Made by a program: the position numbers and the translations under genes. A stretch of DNA of 64,000 nucleotides from JAICNG01 sp035249985 (GTDB lineage Bacteria; Gemmatimonadota; Gemmatimonadetes; Gemmatimonadales; Gemmatimonadaceae). The stretch is from NCBI GenBank assembly GCA_035249985.1, contig DATFFP010000034.1, positions 11,050 to 75,049 of the forward strand, read 5' to 3'. Shown here piece after piece: positions 24,293 through 34,740 of the stretch. A model generated the notes under the pieces. That model had not been told where the DNA came from and did no database searches. It worked only from the letters and a program-made list of their open reading frames with translations. The stretch's first letter is position 1; every line of letters begins with the position of its first letter.

Positions 24293-26998
24293 ATGTTCTC
24301 AGAAATCATCGCGCGCGCGCGTTCGCTCTGGCGAGGTGTCCGCCGGACGGAGGCCGTCAACGCGGAGATGAACGAGGAGTTCCGGCTGCACATGGAGCTG
24401 CGCGCCGCGGATCTCGTGCGTTCCGGCATGTCGTCGGCCGAGGCCGCGCGTCAGGCGCGGCTCGAGTTCGGCAGCGCGGAACACTATAAGGATGTGGGAC
24501 GGGAGGCTCGCGGTCTGCGGGCATTCGATAGTCTGCGGTTCTCGGTGCTCGACCTCAAGCTCGGCGGACGCATGCTCGTCAAGCATCCGGCTCTCACCGT
24601 GGTCGCAACGATTGCGGTAGCGTTCGCGATCGCGGTCGGCACCGTCGGGTTCGAGATCGCGCGGCAGGCACTCTGGCCGACGATTCCCCTTCCGGACGGC
24701 GACGCGATCGTTGCGTTGCGGAACTGGAATGTCGCCGACAATGCGTCGGTCCCCGCATCGCGCCGTGATTACGAGCTGTGGCGCAACGGTCTCAGCACGA
24801 TCACCGATCTGAGCGCCGTCCAGGTGGAAGAACGCAGCATCGCCGTCGGCGCCGGCCCCGGTCAGCCGGACACCGTCGCCAACGTGACCGCGTCGACCTT
24901 TGCGCTGACGGGCGTTCCGGCGTTCATGGGACGCACGCTGCTGGAAGCCGATGAACGGGGCGGCGCAGAAGATGTCGTGGTGGTCGGATACGACTTCTGG
25001 AAAAACAAGCTGGACGGCGCGGCCGACGCCGTCGGCCGCGTCATTCGCATCAGCGGCACGCCTGTCACGATCGTCGGCGTGATGCCGCGCGGCTACGGGT
25101 TCCCACAGCGGAACGGCGTCTGGCGACCGTTGCATCTCGAGCGGCTTCCCGAGGCATCGCCGAGCCTGAAGTATGTCTTTGGACGGTTGGCGCCTGGCCG
25201 TACTCGCGAGGCAGCGACCGCCCAGGTGGCGACGATCGGCGCCCGCGCAGCGACGATGTTCCCGGAGACGCGCAAGAATGTGCGCCTGCAGGTCCTCTCG
25301 CTGCCCGACGCTGTCAGTGATTTGCCAGAAGCGGCGGCGTTGGGTCTGGCGTCGATCAACGTGTTCGTCGTGCTGTTGGGCGCGCTGTTGTGCGGCAACG
25401 TCGCAATGTTGTTGTTCGCCCGCGCCGTCAGTCGAGAGCGGGAGCTGCTGGTTCGCGCCGCACTCGGCGCCAGCCGCGGGCGCCTCATCATGCAACTCTT
25501 TGCCGAGGCGCTCGTGCTTTGCGTCGTTGGCGCGGTTGTTGGTCTGATGGTTGCGCGCTTCGTGCTCGCGCGGACCTGGACGATGATCGAAGGGCAAACG
25601 GGTCCGCTGCCGTTCTATATCGACACTTCGGTTTCGTTGACCGCGATTCTGTATGCCGCTCTGCTGACATTGTTCGCGGCGGCGATCGCCGGCTTTGTTC
25701 CCGCCTTAAAAGTGACGTCGGGTAGTGCTGGTGCCAGGCTCCGAGCTGCGTCGGGCGGCGGCGGCGGGTTGCAGTTCGGCGGCGTGTGGACCGTGGTCAT
25801 CGTCGCGCAGATTGCGCTCACGACCCTGCTTCCGTGGCCGCTGCTCGGCTTGGGAGGGAGCTTGCGAAAAGACACGCCCGCGGGATTCCCGGCCGAGTCA
25901 TTTCTCACGGCCACTCTCGAATTGGATCGCCTTGACGGCATCGCGGCGAGTGGAGACACGGTGCCGGCGGTGCGTGCGGCGCGGCTCGAGGCACGGTACC
26001 GCGCGCTCGCCGACCGGCTCCGACAGGACCCGGGCGTACTGGACGTCACGTACGCCGATCAGATGCCGCAGCTGACTGACGGGCGGCACTTCATCAAGCT
26101 CGACCCGGGACCGGCCGCTGAGCAGAGTGAACGCTGTACGGCGGGCTACCACTGCGTCGGGTTCGTGTCCGTCGATCCGCGATTCTTCGACGTGGTCGGT
26201 GCGCCCGTGGTCCACGGCCGGGAGTTGACGACGGCTGACGCGGAGCAACGGACGCGTGTCGTGGTCGTGAACGAGACTTTCGTCCAGGAGATACTGAGCG
26301 GCCGAAATCCCATTGGCCGCCGGTTTCACTTCGCATCAACTGGCGAACCCACTGCCGAATCGTGGTATGAAATCGTCGGTGTCGTGCCCGATCTCAGCGT
26401 AAGCGACAAGGGGACCTTCTACGGCCGTACTCGCATCTATCAGGCGACGCTGCCGGGTAAGGCCGCGCCGCTTCGAGTCGCCATTCGCGTTCGCGGCGAT
26501 CCGCAGCGTTTCGCGGTGCGTCTTCGCGAGCTCGCGCAGGCGACCGATCCCGCGCTCCGCGTGATCGATCCGAAACCGCTGCCCCTTCTGGTGAGTCCCG
26601 ATGCCGCGGGGATGTCGTACCTGTTCGAGCTCCTGCTCGGCCTGACGGGAGTGACGCTGATGTTGTCGCTCGCCGGTGTCTATGCGGTGACGGCCTTCGC
26701 CGTCGCCAGGCGGACGCGGGAGATTGGCGTGCGCGTCGCGCTCGGCGCGCGGCCGCTCGACGTGCTGACTGTCGTCTTCAAGCGCCCACTCGTTCAGATG
26801 GCCCTGGGCATTGGCGTAGGTGCAATCCTGGGGTTCGGTCTCGCTAACGACGACCTGTCGGAGGTGCATCTCGATGTTTTGGGCAACGCGGCGGTCTTCG
26901 TGCTGTCGACGATCCTGTGCTGTGCACTCGCATGCATCGTCCCGACACGACGGGCGCTTCGCATTCAGCCGACGGAGGCATTGAAGGACGAGGGTTGA
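24293..26998 (+). CDS. ADOP-type ABC transporter permease (MacB/FtsX-like)
   Basis: The 901-residue protein has the ADOP layout: an N-terminal PadR-associated segment (EEFRLHMELRAADLVRSG), a first transmembrane helix (VVATIAVAFAIAVGT), a large MacB-like periplasmic domain (VVVGYDFWKNKLDGAADAVG), FtsX-like helices around 360-500, a second periplasmic domain, and final helices (GVTLMLSLAGVYAVTAFAVA). The closing RRALRIQPTEALKDEG is the family hallmark. No ABC ATPase is adjacent, as usual for these orphans. Its role in export is inferred from MacB. Confidence 0.93.
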   Translation: MFSEIIARARSLWRGVRRTEAVNAEMNEEFRLHMELRAADLVRSGMSSAEAARQARLEFGSAEHYKDVGREARGLRAFDSLRFSVLDLKLGGRMLVKHPALTVVATIAVAFAIAVGTVGFEIARQALWPTIPLPDGDAIVALRNWNVADNASVPASRRDYELWRNGLSTITDLSAVQVEERSIAVGAGPGQPDTVANVTASTFALTGVPAFMGRTLLEADERGGAEDVVVVGYDFWKNKLDGAADAVGRVIRISGTPVTIVGVMPRGYGFPQRNGVWRPLHLERLPEASPSLKYVFGRLAPGRTREAATAQVATIGARAATMFPETRKNVRLQVLSLPDAVSDLPEAAALGLASINVFVVLLGALLCGNVAMLLFARAVSRERELLVRAALGASRGRLIMQLFAEALVLCVVGAVVGLMVARFVLARTWTMIEGQTGPLPFYIDTSVSLTAILYAALLTLFAAAIAGFVPALKVTSGSAGARLRAASGGGGGLQFGGVWTVVIVAQIALTTLLPWPLLGLGGSLRKDTPAGFPAESFLTATLELDRLDGIAASGDTVPAVRAARLEARYRALADRLRQDPGVLDVTYADQMPQLTDGRHFIKLDPGPAAEQSERCTAGYHCVGFVSVDPRFFDVVGAPVVHGRELTTADAEQRTRVVVVNETFVQEILSGRNPIGRRFHFASTGEPTAESWYEIVGVVPDLSVSDKGTFYGRTRIYQATLPGKAAPLRVAIRVRGDPQRFAVRLRELAQATDPALRVIDPKPLPLLVSPDAAGMSYLFELLLGLTGVTLMLSLAGVYAVTAFAVARRTREIGVRVALGARPLDVLTVVFKRPLVQMALGIGVGAILGFGLANDDLSEVHLDVLGNAAVFVLSTILCCALACIVPTRRALRIQPTEALKDEG

Positions 26999-27209
26999 GC
27001 TCACGACCTACGTCCCGCGGTGTGTCGCGAACAGGGGTCCCATCCTCATCATCGGACACTATCACGCGAGTTCCGACGCCCGCGCAGCTAGACCCCGCGT
27101 ACCAAAGTATTCCCAAGCGAAACGCTGCGTGCAGTGATGGAATAACAGAAAACGCAGCCTTTCATCGCACGCCGCCCTTAACACGCCCAACCGGCCTCAA
27201 CGCCCAACC

Positions 27210-30200
27210 CTACCGCTTCTGCGCCGCCGCTTCCCGCCGCGCCAATGCCTTGTAATACTCCTCCACCATCTTCCGATACTCCGCCGGCACGTCCGACGTC
27301 CCGCCGAGTAATGGCCGGTCCGTCAGGTCGCCCTCCATCGCACGCCGCAGCGCGAACTCGAATCCCTTGAACCCCTCGACGACCGCGCTCTGCAACCGCT
27401 GCAGCTCCTCCGCATCGCTGTACACACGCGCCGATTCCAACGCACGGAGCTGCGCGATCATCCGATCCAGCTGCGACACATCCACCCCTTCACGCGACAG
27501 CTCCCGCCGCAGCGCCTCAGCGTCCGCACGCCGCTCGCGATACTCGCGCGAGAACTGACGGATCTGCTCCGGCGTCAGGTTGCGTCCACCGCCCACGCGC
27601 GCACCCTGCCCACCGCCTGACGAGGCCGTCGGATTCCCCGCACGGCCGCCCTCACCCTGTTGGCCTTGTTGCCCTGTCTGCCCGCCTTGCCCCTGTTCCC
27701 CCTGCTGTCCCTCCTGCCCCCGAGGACCCTGAGGACCCTGAGGACCCTGAGGACCCTGAGGACCCTGAGGACCCTGAGAACCCTCCGCTTCCCGCGCCCT
27801 CTCCTCCAACGACTCCAGCCCACGCGCGATATCACGCGCCTGGTCCAGCGCTCGGCCCGCCCGCCGCTCACTCGGCTCGCGCACGGCGCCCGCCGCCTCC
27901 TCGATCCGCTTCTTCACATCCTCCACCGAGCTGCCGATCTGCTCCTCCATGCTGCGCGCGTACTCCGGCGAGCCACCCTGCACCACGCCCTTCGAGAAGA
28001 GAATCCGCTCGCGCAGACGCGTCTCGCGAATCGCGTTCGCCGCTTCCTGCAGCTTGCGCGACGCCTCACGCTGCTCGCGCCGAGCCTCCGCCGACATGCG
28101 ATCCAGGCGCGACTCAATGTCCGCTACCTCGTTCGCCATCGCGTCCTTTCGCTGCATGAGACGCGTCGATGCTCCGAGCTCACGATTGTCACCCGCACGC
28201 AATTCCTCGACATCCTTCGCCACGTCGCGCTGCTCCTCGGCGAGACGCTCCGCGCGCTGCACGAGATCACGCGCGTCGCGCTCCAGCCGCGACGTTCTTC
28301 CTTCGTCCAGTCGACGACGCGCCTCCTCAAGACGACGCAGCGCCGCGGCCGCCTCGGCCGTCGATTGATCGCCCTGACCAGTTGCCGAACGCCGCATCGC
28401 GTTCGCGGCATCCCGAAGCCGGCGCGCTGCCTCGTCCATCTGCTGCGATGACTGCTCGCGTGCCAGACGCTCGAGCTGACGCGCCAGCTCCTCCGTCTCC
28501 TGTGCCAGCTGCCGCTGCGATCCACCACCGGTCCCCGAGCGGGACATCTGCTCCGCACGCGCCCGCATGCGCTCGGCTTCCTGCTGCTGACGGGCCGCGA
28601 GCTGCCGAAGACGCTCGAGCGCCTCGTCGACGCTGCGGTCCGCCTGCTCCCGCTCGCCACGCTCCACCTGCTCGTACTGATTCCGCAGCTTGTCGTTCTC
28701 CAGCTCGAAGAGATCGGCCAGATCCTCGGCGTTCGGCTGCTCGCCACCGCCGCCGCCGCCGGGCTGCCCGTCGAAGCTCACCTGCACTTCGCGATAGGCT
28801 GCCTCCGCGCGCTGCAGATGCTGCAGCGCCTTCTGCTCGTGAGGCAGCGCTTCGCTCGCCTCGCGCCGCGCCAGGCGCTCTTCCGCGTCCTTCATCGCCG
28901 CGATCGCCTGCGGCAGCTCGGCCGCGATCTTCTCCATCGTCGAGTCCGCACCCAGCACGCCGCGCTGCTGCAGCCGCTGCTCGAGGGTCGCCACCTGCTC
29001 GCGCAGCCGTCCCTGCGAGAGGAGAATCGTCGAGATGTTCTCGCGCGTCTCCTTGTCCGACGTCGCCGCCCGATCACGCACGGTCTTGAACGTCGCGGCG
29101 ATGATCTCACGTTGCCGCTGCGAAAGGGCGCCCGCTGCCGCATCACCACGCGAGCTTCCCGCGCCGCCTGCCTGCTCCGACTGACGATACTCGCGGTTGA
29201 ACGGACGAATCTCCAGGAAGTAGATGTCGGTCGTCGCGGTCTTCGCGCCGGCGCGATCGGCGTCGGTCGCACGCGCGAAGTACGAGATCACGTCGCCAGG
29301 CTCGAGCGTCATCTCCTCCAGGTACAGGGTGTGCCCCGCCGAGACGTCCTTCAGCCCGCGGCCGCCATGCAGCGATACCTTCTTCTGCTCGCCTCCATTC
29401 ACCGAGTACACGAGCTCGAGTCGCTGCACGCCGAAGTCATCCTCGGCCCGCGCTTCGATGAACACTTCCTCGAGCGATGACACCTTCGCGTCCCGCCCGG
29501 GCTTCGTGATCGAGACCGACGGCGCACCATCGTCCAGCATGTCGATCGCGTAGTCGAGCGACGCCGGAACGTATCGGCCGGCGGCGTCGGCCAGCTCCAC
29601 CTTGTAAAACCCACTGCGCGACACGGTGATCTCTCCAGCAAGCTTGCCGCTATCACCGGGCGCCAGCGGAATGGTGTCCTTGCCGTCGAGCACGATGCGA
29701 CCTGCCGCCGTCGCGATCGTCGGCGTGATGTCGACGGTCACCTTCGTCGCGCGCACGGCGGCGATGTCACCGCCGTCCTCCACGCGATGCGGAGCCAGGC
29801 GCGTGTAATCGGGATATCGGTATTCCAGATCGATCTGCTTCACGGAGGGAAGATCCGCGACGGAGATGCGGAACGCCGGCGACCGCACCGGCCCGGCCTC
29901 GACGTAATACTCCGTCTGCTGATCGACGTCGAACAGCCGAATGGTGAATCGTGCCGAGTCGGCGCCGCGTGGCATCGCGATGCGCTCCGCGTCGCCGGTG
30001 CCGCGTGTCGCCACGAGCGTCACCTCCTCGGCGTCGAAGCCGCCGAGGTGCGCGTGAACCTCGAGGTCGCCGCCCCGCGGAATCGTCGTGTCACCGGGCG
30101 CGACCTGCACCGTGTACGGCATCGCCGCTTCCGCGGAACGCCACGGGGCGAACAGTGCGCGCGCGCCGTGACGCAGGAACGCCGGACCGGCGAGGATCAA

Positions 30201-30686
30201 CACGGTGACCGCGAGCAGCACCGCGCCAAGCACCGCGGATCCACGTTGCAGCTCGCGTCGCTCGACACGACGACCGCGCTCGACGGCCCGAAGGCGCGCC
30301 AGCGCCGCCGCGGCGACACCCTTCGCCAGCGCCTCCGAGTGAGGCGCTCGCACCGGCCGCATCTCCCGCTGCTCCACGGCGCTCACGACCGCCGCGTCCA
30401 GGGTCGGCTCGTGCTCCTCGAGGTAGAGCGCGACACGCTGGTCGGGAACGCGCTTCACGAGCGGCCGGACGAGAAAGACCAGTGCGACGCCGAGGATGGC
30501 GACGTAGGCCATGACTCGCGCAACCAGAATCGATTGTGGAGTGAAGCCCAGTCGCTCCATGCCGAACGACGCGAGCAGGAGCATCACCGCCGTCACGCCA
30601 ATGACCCACGTGAGGCCGCGAAGCGCCAGTCTCAGCCGCCAGCGGCGGCGAACGTCGCGAATGACCGACCCAAGCTCGTCATGCAT
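27210..30686 (-). CDS. DUF4175-like coiled-coil membrane protein with collagen-like repeat
   Basis: From the ATG at 30686 (eight-base overlap with the VWA gene) the product is 1158 residues. Two transmembrane helices near the N-terminus (VIGVTAVMLLLASFGM, YVAILGVALVFLVRPLV) and one more near 170 are followed by a beta-rich exported part and a long Gln/Arg/Glu-rich helical region (LARREASEALPHEQKALQHL). Near the C-terminus lies a collagen-like run of about six GPQ triplets. This layout matches DUF4175 proteins. It is the last gene of the MoxR operon and may be a scaffold. Confidence 0.82.
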   Translation of the reverse strand: MHDELGSVIRDVRRRWRLRLALRGLTWVIGVTAVMLLLASFGMERLGFTPQSILVARVMAYVAILGVALVFLVRPLVKRVPDQRVALYLEEHEPTLDAAVVSAVEQREMRPVRAPHSEALAKGVAAAALARLRAVERGRRVERRELQRGSAVLGAVLLAVTVLILAGPAFLRHGARALFAPWRSAEAAMPYTVQVAPGDTTIPRGGDLEVHAHLGGFDAEEVTLVATRGTGDAERIAMPRGADSARFTIRLFDVDQQTEYYVEAGPVRSPAFRISVADLPSVKQIDLEYRYPDYTRLAPHRVEDGGDIAAVRATKVTVDITPTIATAAGRIVLDGKDTIPLAPGDSGKLAGEITVSRSGFYKVELADAAGRYVPASLDYAIDMLDDGAPSVSITKPGRDAKVSSLEEVFIEARAEDDFGVQRLELVYSVNGGEQKKVSLHGGRGLKDVSAGHTLYLEEMTLEPGDVISYFARATDADRAGAKTATTDIYFLEIRPFNREYRQSEQAGGAGSSRGDAAAGALSQRQREIIAATFKTVRDRAATSDKETRENISTILLSQGRLREQVATLEQRLQQRGVLGADSTMEKIAAELPQAIAAMKDAEERLARREASEALPHEQKALQHLQRAEAAYREVQVSFDGQPGGGGGGEQPNAEDLADLFELENDKLRNQYEQVERGEREQADRSVDEALERLRQLAARQQQEAERMRARAEQMSRSGTGGGSQRQLAQETEELARQLERLAREQSSQQMDEAARRLRDAANAMRRSATGQGDQSTAEAAAALRRLEEARRRLDEGRTSRLERDARDLVQRAERLAEEQRDVAKDVEELRAGDNRELGASTRLMQRKDAMANEVADIESRLDRMSAEARREQREASRKLQEAANAIRETRLRERILFSKGVVQGGSPEYARSMEEQIGSSVEDVKKRIEEAAGAVREPSERRAGRALDQARDIARGLESLEERAREAEGSQGPQGPQGPQGPQGPQGPRGQEGQQGEQGQGGQTGQQGQQGEGGRAGNPTASSGGGQGARVGGGRNLTPEQIRQFSREYRERRADAEALRRELSREGVDVSQLDRMIAQLRALESARVYSDAEELQRLQSAVVEGFKGFEFALRRAMEGDLTDRPLLGGTSDVPAEYRKMVEEYYKALARREAAAQKR
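27721..27780 (-). repeat. 9-bp tandem repeat encoding GPQ
   Basis: About six copies of the unit GAGGACCCT run tandem inside the DUF4175 gene. They encode glycine-proline-glutamine triplets, a collagen-like stretch, and then continue with less perfect G-x-x triplets (GQQGEQG). The identical codons show recent expansion. Confidence 0.9.
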
Positions 30687-32778
30687 GGTCCATTCTCCCT
30701 TCGGCGAGCGCGACATCGGGGCGCGCCGAGCGTGACAGGCGATTCGAGAGTAAAGACTCCGCCGCGAGGAGGAGTACTGCAACGACCAGCACGTACCACC
30801 ACAATGTCTGACGACGCTCCCGCTCGGCGAGACTCAGTGTCGTCGTCGTCGCCGCCGTGGCGTTCAGGGTGCCAGCAGGCGATACCGCGCGAGAGAGCTC
30901 GTCGGGTGCAAAGGCGCCGAGCTCCGATTCCGATGGATCGGGATTTACCGCGACCACGCGACGCGCCGCGACGGCGTCCGCGTCGCGAATCTCGTAGAAG
31001 CCCTGCTCGCGAAGGGGAAGGGAACGCAGCGAGTCACCCTCCGTCCAGCGCGTGCGCTCTCCGGAGGGGGCGACGGCGACCAGCGCCTCGCTTCTCCGCG
31101 CGTCCGAGAGTGCGAGCACCTGGCCCACCGTCTCCCAGGGACGCTGCGGCGTCCACCCCGCCGCGTGCCTCACGAGTGACTGCACGAGCGGCAGGAACAC
31201 CGGCTGCACCGGCAGATCGTTCCAGTACCCATCGAACGTCGAGCCGAAGACGAGCACTCTCCCCTCGCCGACCCGCCGCTCGGCGAGCGCGACGCTACCG
31301 TCGTCGAAGCGCGCAAGCACCGCGTCGGTCGCCGCCGGCGACAGCGAGCGGTAGCGCAGATACCGGGCGCTGGTGAAGTCGCCGCTGCGCGTGCCGCGGA
31401 AGCTCTCGAGCGCCGGATGATTCCGATCGAGCGAGCCCATGGAGCCACCGCGCTCCGCGGAGCGATCGATGATCTCGCCAACCGTGCCGGGGATGAGCTC
31501 GGAGGTACCGCTCCAGGTTCGTGTACCGCTGTTCTCGCCCAGCGCGACGATGAGCCCGCCGCCACCGCGCACCAGCGCGCGGATGCGATCGCCGACCACT
31601 CCGGCCGGCATGCCCACGCCGTGCAGGATGACGACGCGTGCGTCATCGACGTCCGCCGCCGTCACGCGGTCGGAGCGCCGCTGCACCACGCGAAACGTGG
31701 GGCGGTCGCCGATGCCGAGCGCGCGCGGCAGGAACATCGTTCGCGCCGCCGGAGCGTTGGGGCTTTCGATGATCACAACGCTCACGACTTGTGCCCGGGC
31801 GATGACGAAGTGAAAGACGTCATCGACCGCAAGCCGATCGTCGCTCGAGGTGACGCGTACGGAGCCCCTGGTCGTTGCTTCGGGGACAGCGACCGACGCG
31901 AACGTCACCGACGTCGCACCGCTCGCCGGGAGCGCGGCACGCTTCGCTTCGATCTCGCGACCGTTGAGCTCGAGCGTGACGCGCGCGTCGGGCACGGGGC
32001 GCTGTCCCTTTCGGGCGAGACGCGCCGCGACGATCGCACGATCGACGCCGTCGCGCGCGTCACGAGTGACGTCGACGCCCGTCACGAGCGTGTTGGCGGT
32101 GGTCGAGTCGCCGATGTCGACCGTCGTCAGCGATGCCGGCGCCGCCAGCCGCGGCAGCTCCTGACCATCCCAGCCCGCGCGCTGGAAGTCGCTGATCACG
32201 ACCACCTCGCGACGTGGACGCTCGGCCCGGTCCACGAGCTGCTGCGCCACGGAAAGCGCGGGTGCATAACGGGTGGCGCCGGCGCCCGGACGCGCGTCCT
32301 CGAGCGCGGCGCGCACGAGGGCGGCGTCGCCGGTCGGTCCGGCGACAGCCGTCGCCTCGTGATCGAAGAGCACGAGCGTCGCCCGGTCCGCGGCGGTGAG
32401 TCCGGAGATCGCGCGCTCCGCCGCGTCGGTCGCGCGCGACCAGCGATCGCCATAGCCCATGCTGTACGAGCGGTCGAGCAGGACGACGACCTCACGCGGC
32501 CCGGTCCCGGCGGCGTTCGCGTTCTGCGATTGGCGGTCAAAGAACGGCCGCGCAAACGCCAGCGCCAGCAGGATCAACGCGAGGCACCGGAGCGCAAAAA
32601 GCGTCCAATGCCGAATGCGCTGCCGCCGCACCGAGCGGAACGGCACGCGTCGCAGAAACATGAGCGACGGGAACGCAACGGCATTCTGGCGCTCGCGGTT
32701 CACGAGATGCACGATGATCGGCACCGCCACCGCGAGAAGGCCGACCAGGAACAGCGGGGCGAGGAAGGTGAGACTCAT
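30679..32778 (-). CDS. BatA/VWA-domain membrane protein
   Basis: The 699-residue protein opens FLAPLFLVGLLAVAVPIIVH, the BatA N-terminal helix, then a second membrane helix (LRCLALILLALAFARPFF). A von Willebrand A domain follows: VVVLLDRSYSMGYGDRW is a DxSxS metal site, ATRYAPAL contains the later Thr, and VVVISDFQRAGWD closes it. A glutaminase-like fold segment and a last helix (WYVLVVAVLLLAAE) follow. It overlaps DUF58 upstream by four bases and likely works with MoxR and DUF58 as a metal-dependent adhesion and assembly unit. Confidence 0.9.
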   Translation of the reverse strand: MSLTFLAPLFLVGLLAVAVPIIVHLVNRERQNAVAFPSLMFLRRVPFRSVRRQRIRHWTLFALRCLALILLALAFARPFFDRQSQNANAAGTGPREVVVLLDRSYSMGYGDRWSRATDAAERAISGLTAADRATLVLFDHEATAVAGPTGDAALVRAALEDARPGAGATRYAPALSVAQQLVDRAERPRREVVVISDFQRAGWDGQELPRLAAPASLTTVDIGDSTTANTLVTGVDVTRDARDGVDRAIVAARLARKGQRPVPDARVTLELNGREIEAKRAALPASGATSVTFASVAVPEATTRGSVRVTSSDDRLAVDDVFHFVIARAQVVSVVIIESPNAPAARTMFLPRALGIGDRPTFRVVQRRSDRVTAADVDDARVVILHGVGMPAGVVGDRIRALVRGGGGLIVALGENSGTRTWSGTSELIPGTVGEIIDRSAERGGSMGSLDRNHPALESFRGTRSGDFTSARYLRYRSLSPAATDAVLARFDDGSVALAERRVGEGRVLVFGSTFDGYWNDLPVQPVFLPLVQSLVRHAAGWTPQRPWETVGQVLALSDARRSEALVAVAPSGERTRWTEGDSLRSLPLREQGFYEIRDADAVAARRVVAVNPDPSESELGAFAPDELSRAVSPAGTLNATAATTTTLSLAERERRQTLWWYVLVVAVLLLAAESLLSNRLSRSARPDVALAEGRMDHA

Positions 32779-33695
32779 CGCGTGCGGCTCAGGCGCTGGC
32801 GGTCAGCCAGATACGCGAACAGGGCATGATCGAGCGGCTGTGCGGTGTTGAAGAGCGCGTAGTCGATGCGCTCCTCGCGCATCAGGCGCGCGAGGGTCGC
32901 CGTATGCTCCTGGACCAGCGTGCGATACTGATCGCGCAGCAGGCTCGGCACGACGGGAATCGCTTCGCCCGTCTCCATGTCCTCGAAGTTGGCGGCATTA
33001 TCGAACGGCAGCTCGAGCTCGGCCGGATCGAGCACCTGCAGCACGATGAGATCGTTCCCGCGGTTGCGCAAACGCGCGACGGCGCGCACGACGCGCTCCG
33101 GCTCATCGTACAGGTCCGAGATGATCACGACGATCTGCCGGCGACGGGCATGCTCGGCGACCGCGCGCAGCGCCGCATCGATGTTGCTCTGGCCCTCCGG
33201 CTTCGCGCGGGCGATCGTCTGCAGGACGATCGGCAAGTGCTTCGCGGCGGGCGGTACGTAGTCGACGATCGTGTTCGCGAACGTCGCCAGCCCGACGCGA
33301 TCGCGCTGCCGGCTCGAGAAGTAGCCGAGGCACGACGCGAGGTACTTCGCGTACTGGAGCTTGGAAATGCCGTTGCTCGCGAAGCCCATCGATGCCGACA
33401 CGTCGAGCAGCAGCAGGAGATTGGTGTTGGTGTCGGCCTCGAACTCCTTCACGAAGTAGCGATCGCTGCGGCCGAACAGCCGCCAGTCGATGCGCCGCAG
33501 GTCATCGCCGGGCATGTACGCGCGATGCTCGGCGAAGTCCATCGATGCGCCGAGGTTGGGCGAGCGATGCAGACCGTTGATGAAGCCTTCCACCACGGTC
33601 CTCGCCAGCAGCTCGAGGCTGTCGATCTTCGCCAGCGCCTTGGGATCGATGAAGCTCGTTCCCGCGGCGACGCCCGTCGTCCGGCCGATGTGCAT
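32775..33695 (-). CDS. DUF58 domain protein (VWA-like)
   Basis: The 306-residue cytoplasmic protein has the DUF58 core: DFAEHRAYMPGDDLRRIDWR, then LLLLLDVSASMGFAS, a VWA-type DxSxS metal site, and VVIISDLYDEPERV. DUF58 proteins pair with MoxR ATPases. It lies six bases after MoxR and overlaps the BatA-like gene by four bases. Confidence 0.93.
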   Translation of the reverse strand: MHIGRTTGVAAGTSFIDPKALAKIDSLELLARTVVEGFINGLHRSPNLGASMDFAEHRAYMPGDDLRRIDWRLFGRSDRYFVKEFEADTNTNLLLLLDVSASMGFASNGISKLQYAKYLASCLGYFSSRQRDRVGLATFANTIVDYVPPAAKHLPIVLQTIARAKPEGQSNIDAALRAVAEHARRRQIVVIISDLYDEPERVVRAVARLRNRGNDLIVLQVLDPAELELPFDNAANFEDMETGEAIPVVPSLLRDQYRTLVQEHTATLARLMREERIDYALFNTAQPLDHALFAYLADRQRLSRTR

Positions 33696-33701
33696 CCTGC
33701 G

Positions 33702-34733
33702 CTACATCCCTGAGCGCGGGGTGGGGACGGCGCGAATCAGCTGCTCGATGAGCTGATCGGTCGTCACCCGCTCCGACTGCGCGTTGAAGTTCGTGATGAT
33801 GCGGTGCCGCATCACCGGGCCGGCGAGAGCGCGAATGTCCTCGAACCCGACGTGATAGCGGCCATTCATGAGCGCCCGCGCCTTGCCGCCGAGGATGAGG
33901 TACTGTGCCGCGCGCACCGACGTGCCGTATGCCACCCACTTCTTGATGAAGTCGGGTGCGTCCTTCGACGTCGGCCGGCTCATGCGCGCGAGCGTGACCG
34001 CATAACGCGCCACAGCATCGGATACCGGCACTTTGCGGACGAGCTGCTGAAAGGCGATCAGGTCGGCGGCCGACACGGCGCGCCGCGGCCCTGCGCCAGC
34101 GATCGATGTCGTGGTCTGCACGACCTCGACCTCCTGATCCTCGTCGAGATAGTCGATCACGATCTCGAACATGAAGCGGTCGAGCTGCGCTTCGGGGAGC
34201 GGGTACGTCCCCTCGAGCTCGATCGGGTTCTGCGTCGCGAAGACGAAGAAGGGCTCCTCGAGCGTGTAGGTGCGCCCCTGGATGGTGACACGATGCTCCT
34301 GCATCGCCTCGAGCAGCGCCGACTGCGTCTTGGGTGGCGTGCGGTTGATCTCGTCGGCGAGGACGACATTGGCGAAGATCGGCCCAGGCATGAAGACCAT
34401 CTGCCGTCGCCCCGTGGTCGGATCCTCCTGAATGAGGTCCGTGCCGGTGATGTCCGACGGCATGAGATCGGGCGTGAACTGGATGCGCGAGAACTTGAGA
34501 TCCAGGGCCTGCGCGATCGTGTGGATGAGGAGCGTCTTCGCCAGCCCCGGAACGCCGACGATGAGGCAGTTGCCGCCCGCGAAGAGCGCGGTCAGCACCT
34601 GCTCGATCACGGCCTCCTGACCGATGATCCGGGTGCGGAGCTCGGTGATGATCTGGTCGCGGCCGCTCTTGAGGCGCGTCGCGAGGTCGATATCCGGTGT
34701 CGTAGCGAGTTCTGGTTGCTGAAGCGCTGTCAT
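33702..34733 (-). CDS. MoxR family AAA+ ATPase
   Basis: The 343-residue ATPase contains a Walker A variant GVPGLAKT, Walker B-like VLADEINRTPPKTQSALLEA, sensor 1 FVFATQNPIELEGTYPLPEA and the arginine-finger region RFMFEI. MoxR proteins are chaperones that remodel VWA-protein complexes. It starts just after a heptad-repeat element (34741-34866) that separates it from the two DUF4159 genes. Confidence 0.95.
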   Translation of the reverse strand: MTALQQPELATTPDIDLATRLKSGRDQIITELRTRIIGQEAVIEQVLTALFAGGNCLIVGVPGLAKTLLIHTIAQALDLKFSRIQFTPDLMPSDITGTDLIQEDPTTGRRQMVFMPGPIFANVVLADEINRTPPKTQSALLEAMQEHRVTIQGRTYTLEEPFFVFATQNPIELEGTYPLPEAQLDRFMFEIVIDYLDEDQEVEVVQTTTSIAGAGPRRAVSAADLIAFQQLVRKVPVSDAVARYAVTLARMSRPTSKDAPDFIKKWVAYGTSVRAAQYLILGGKARALMNGRYHVGFEDIRALAGPVMRHRIITNFNAQSERVTTDQLIEQLIRAVPTPRSGM

Positions 34734-34740
34734 TTGAAGA

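Noticed and set aside
31417..32829. 470-codon plus-strand frame antisense to the VWA gene
   Set aside because: Shadow composition (His/Arg/Asp-rich) and the minus-strand gene has clear VWA motifs.
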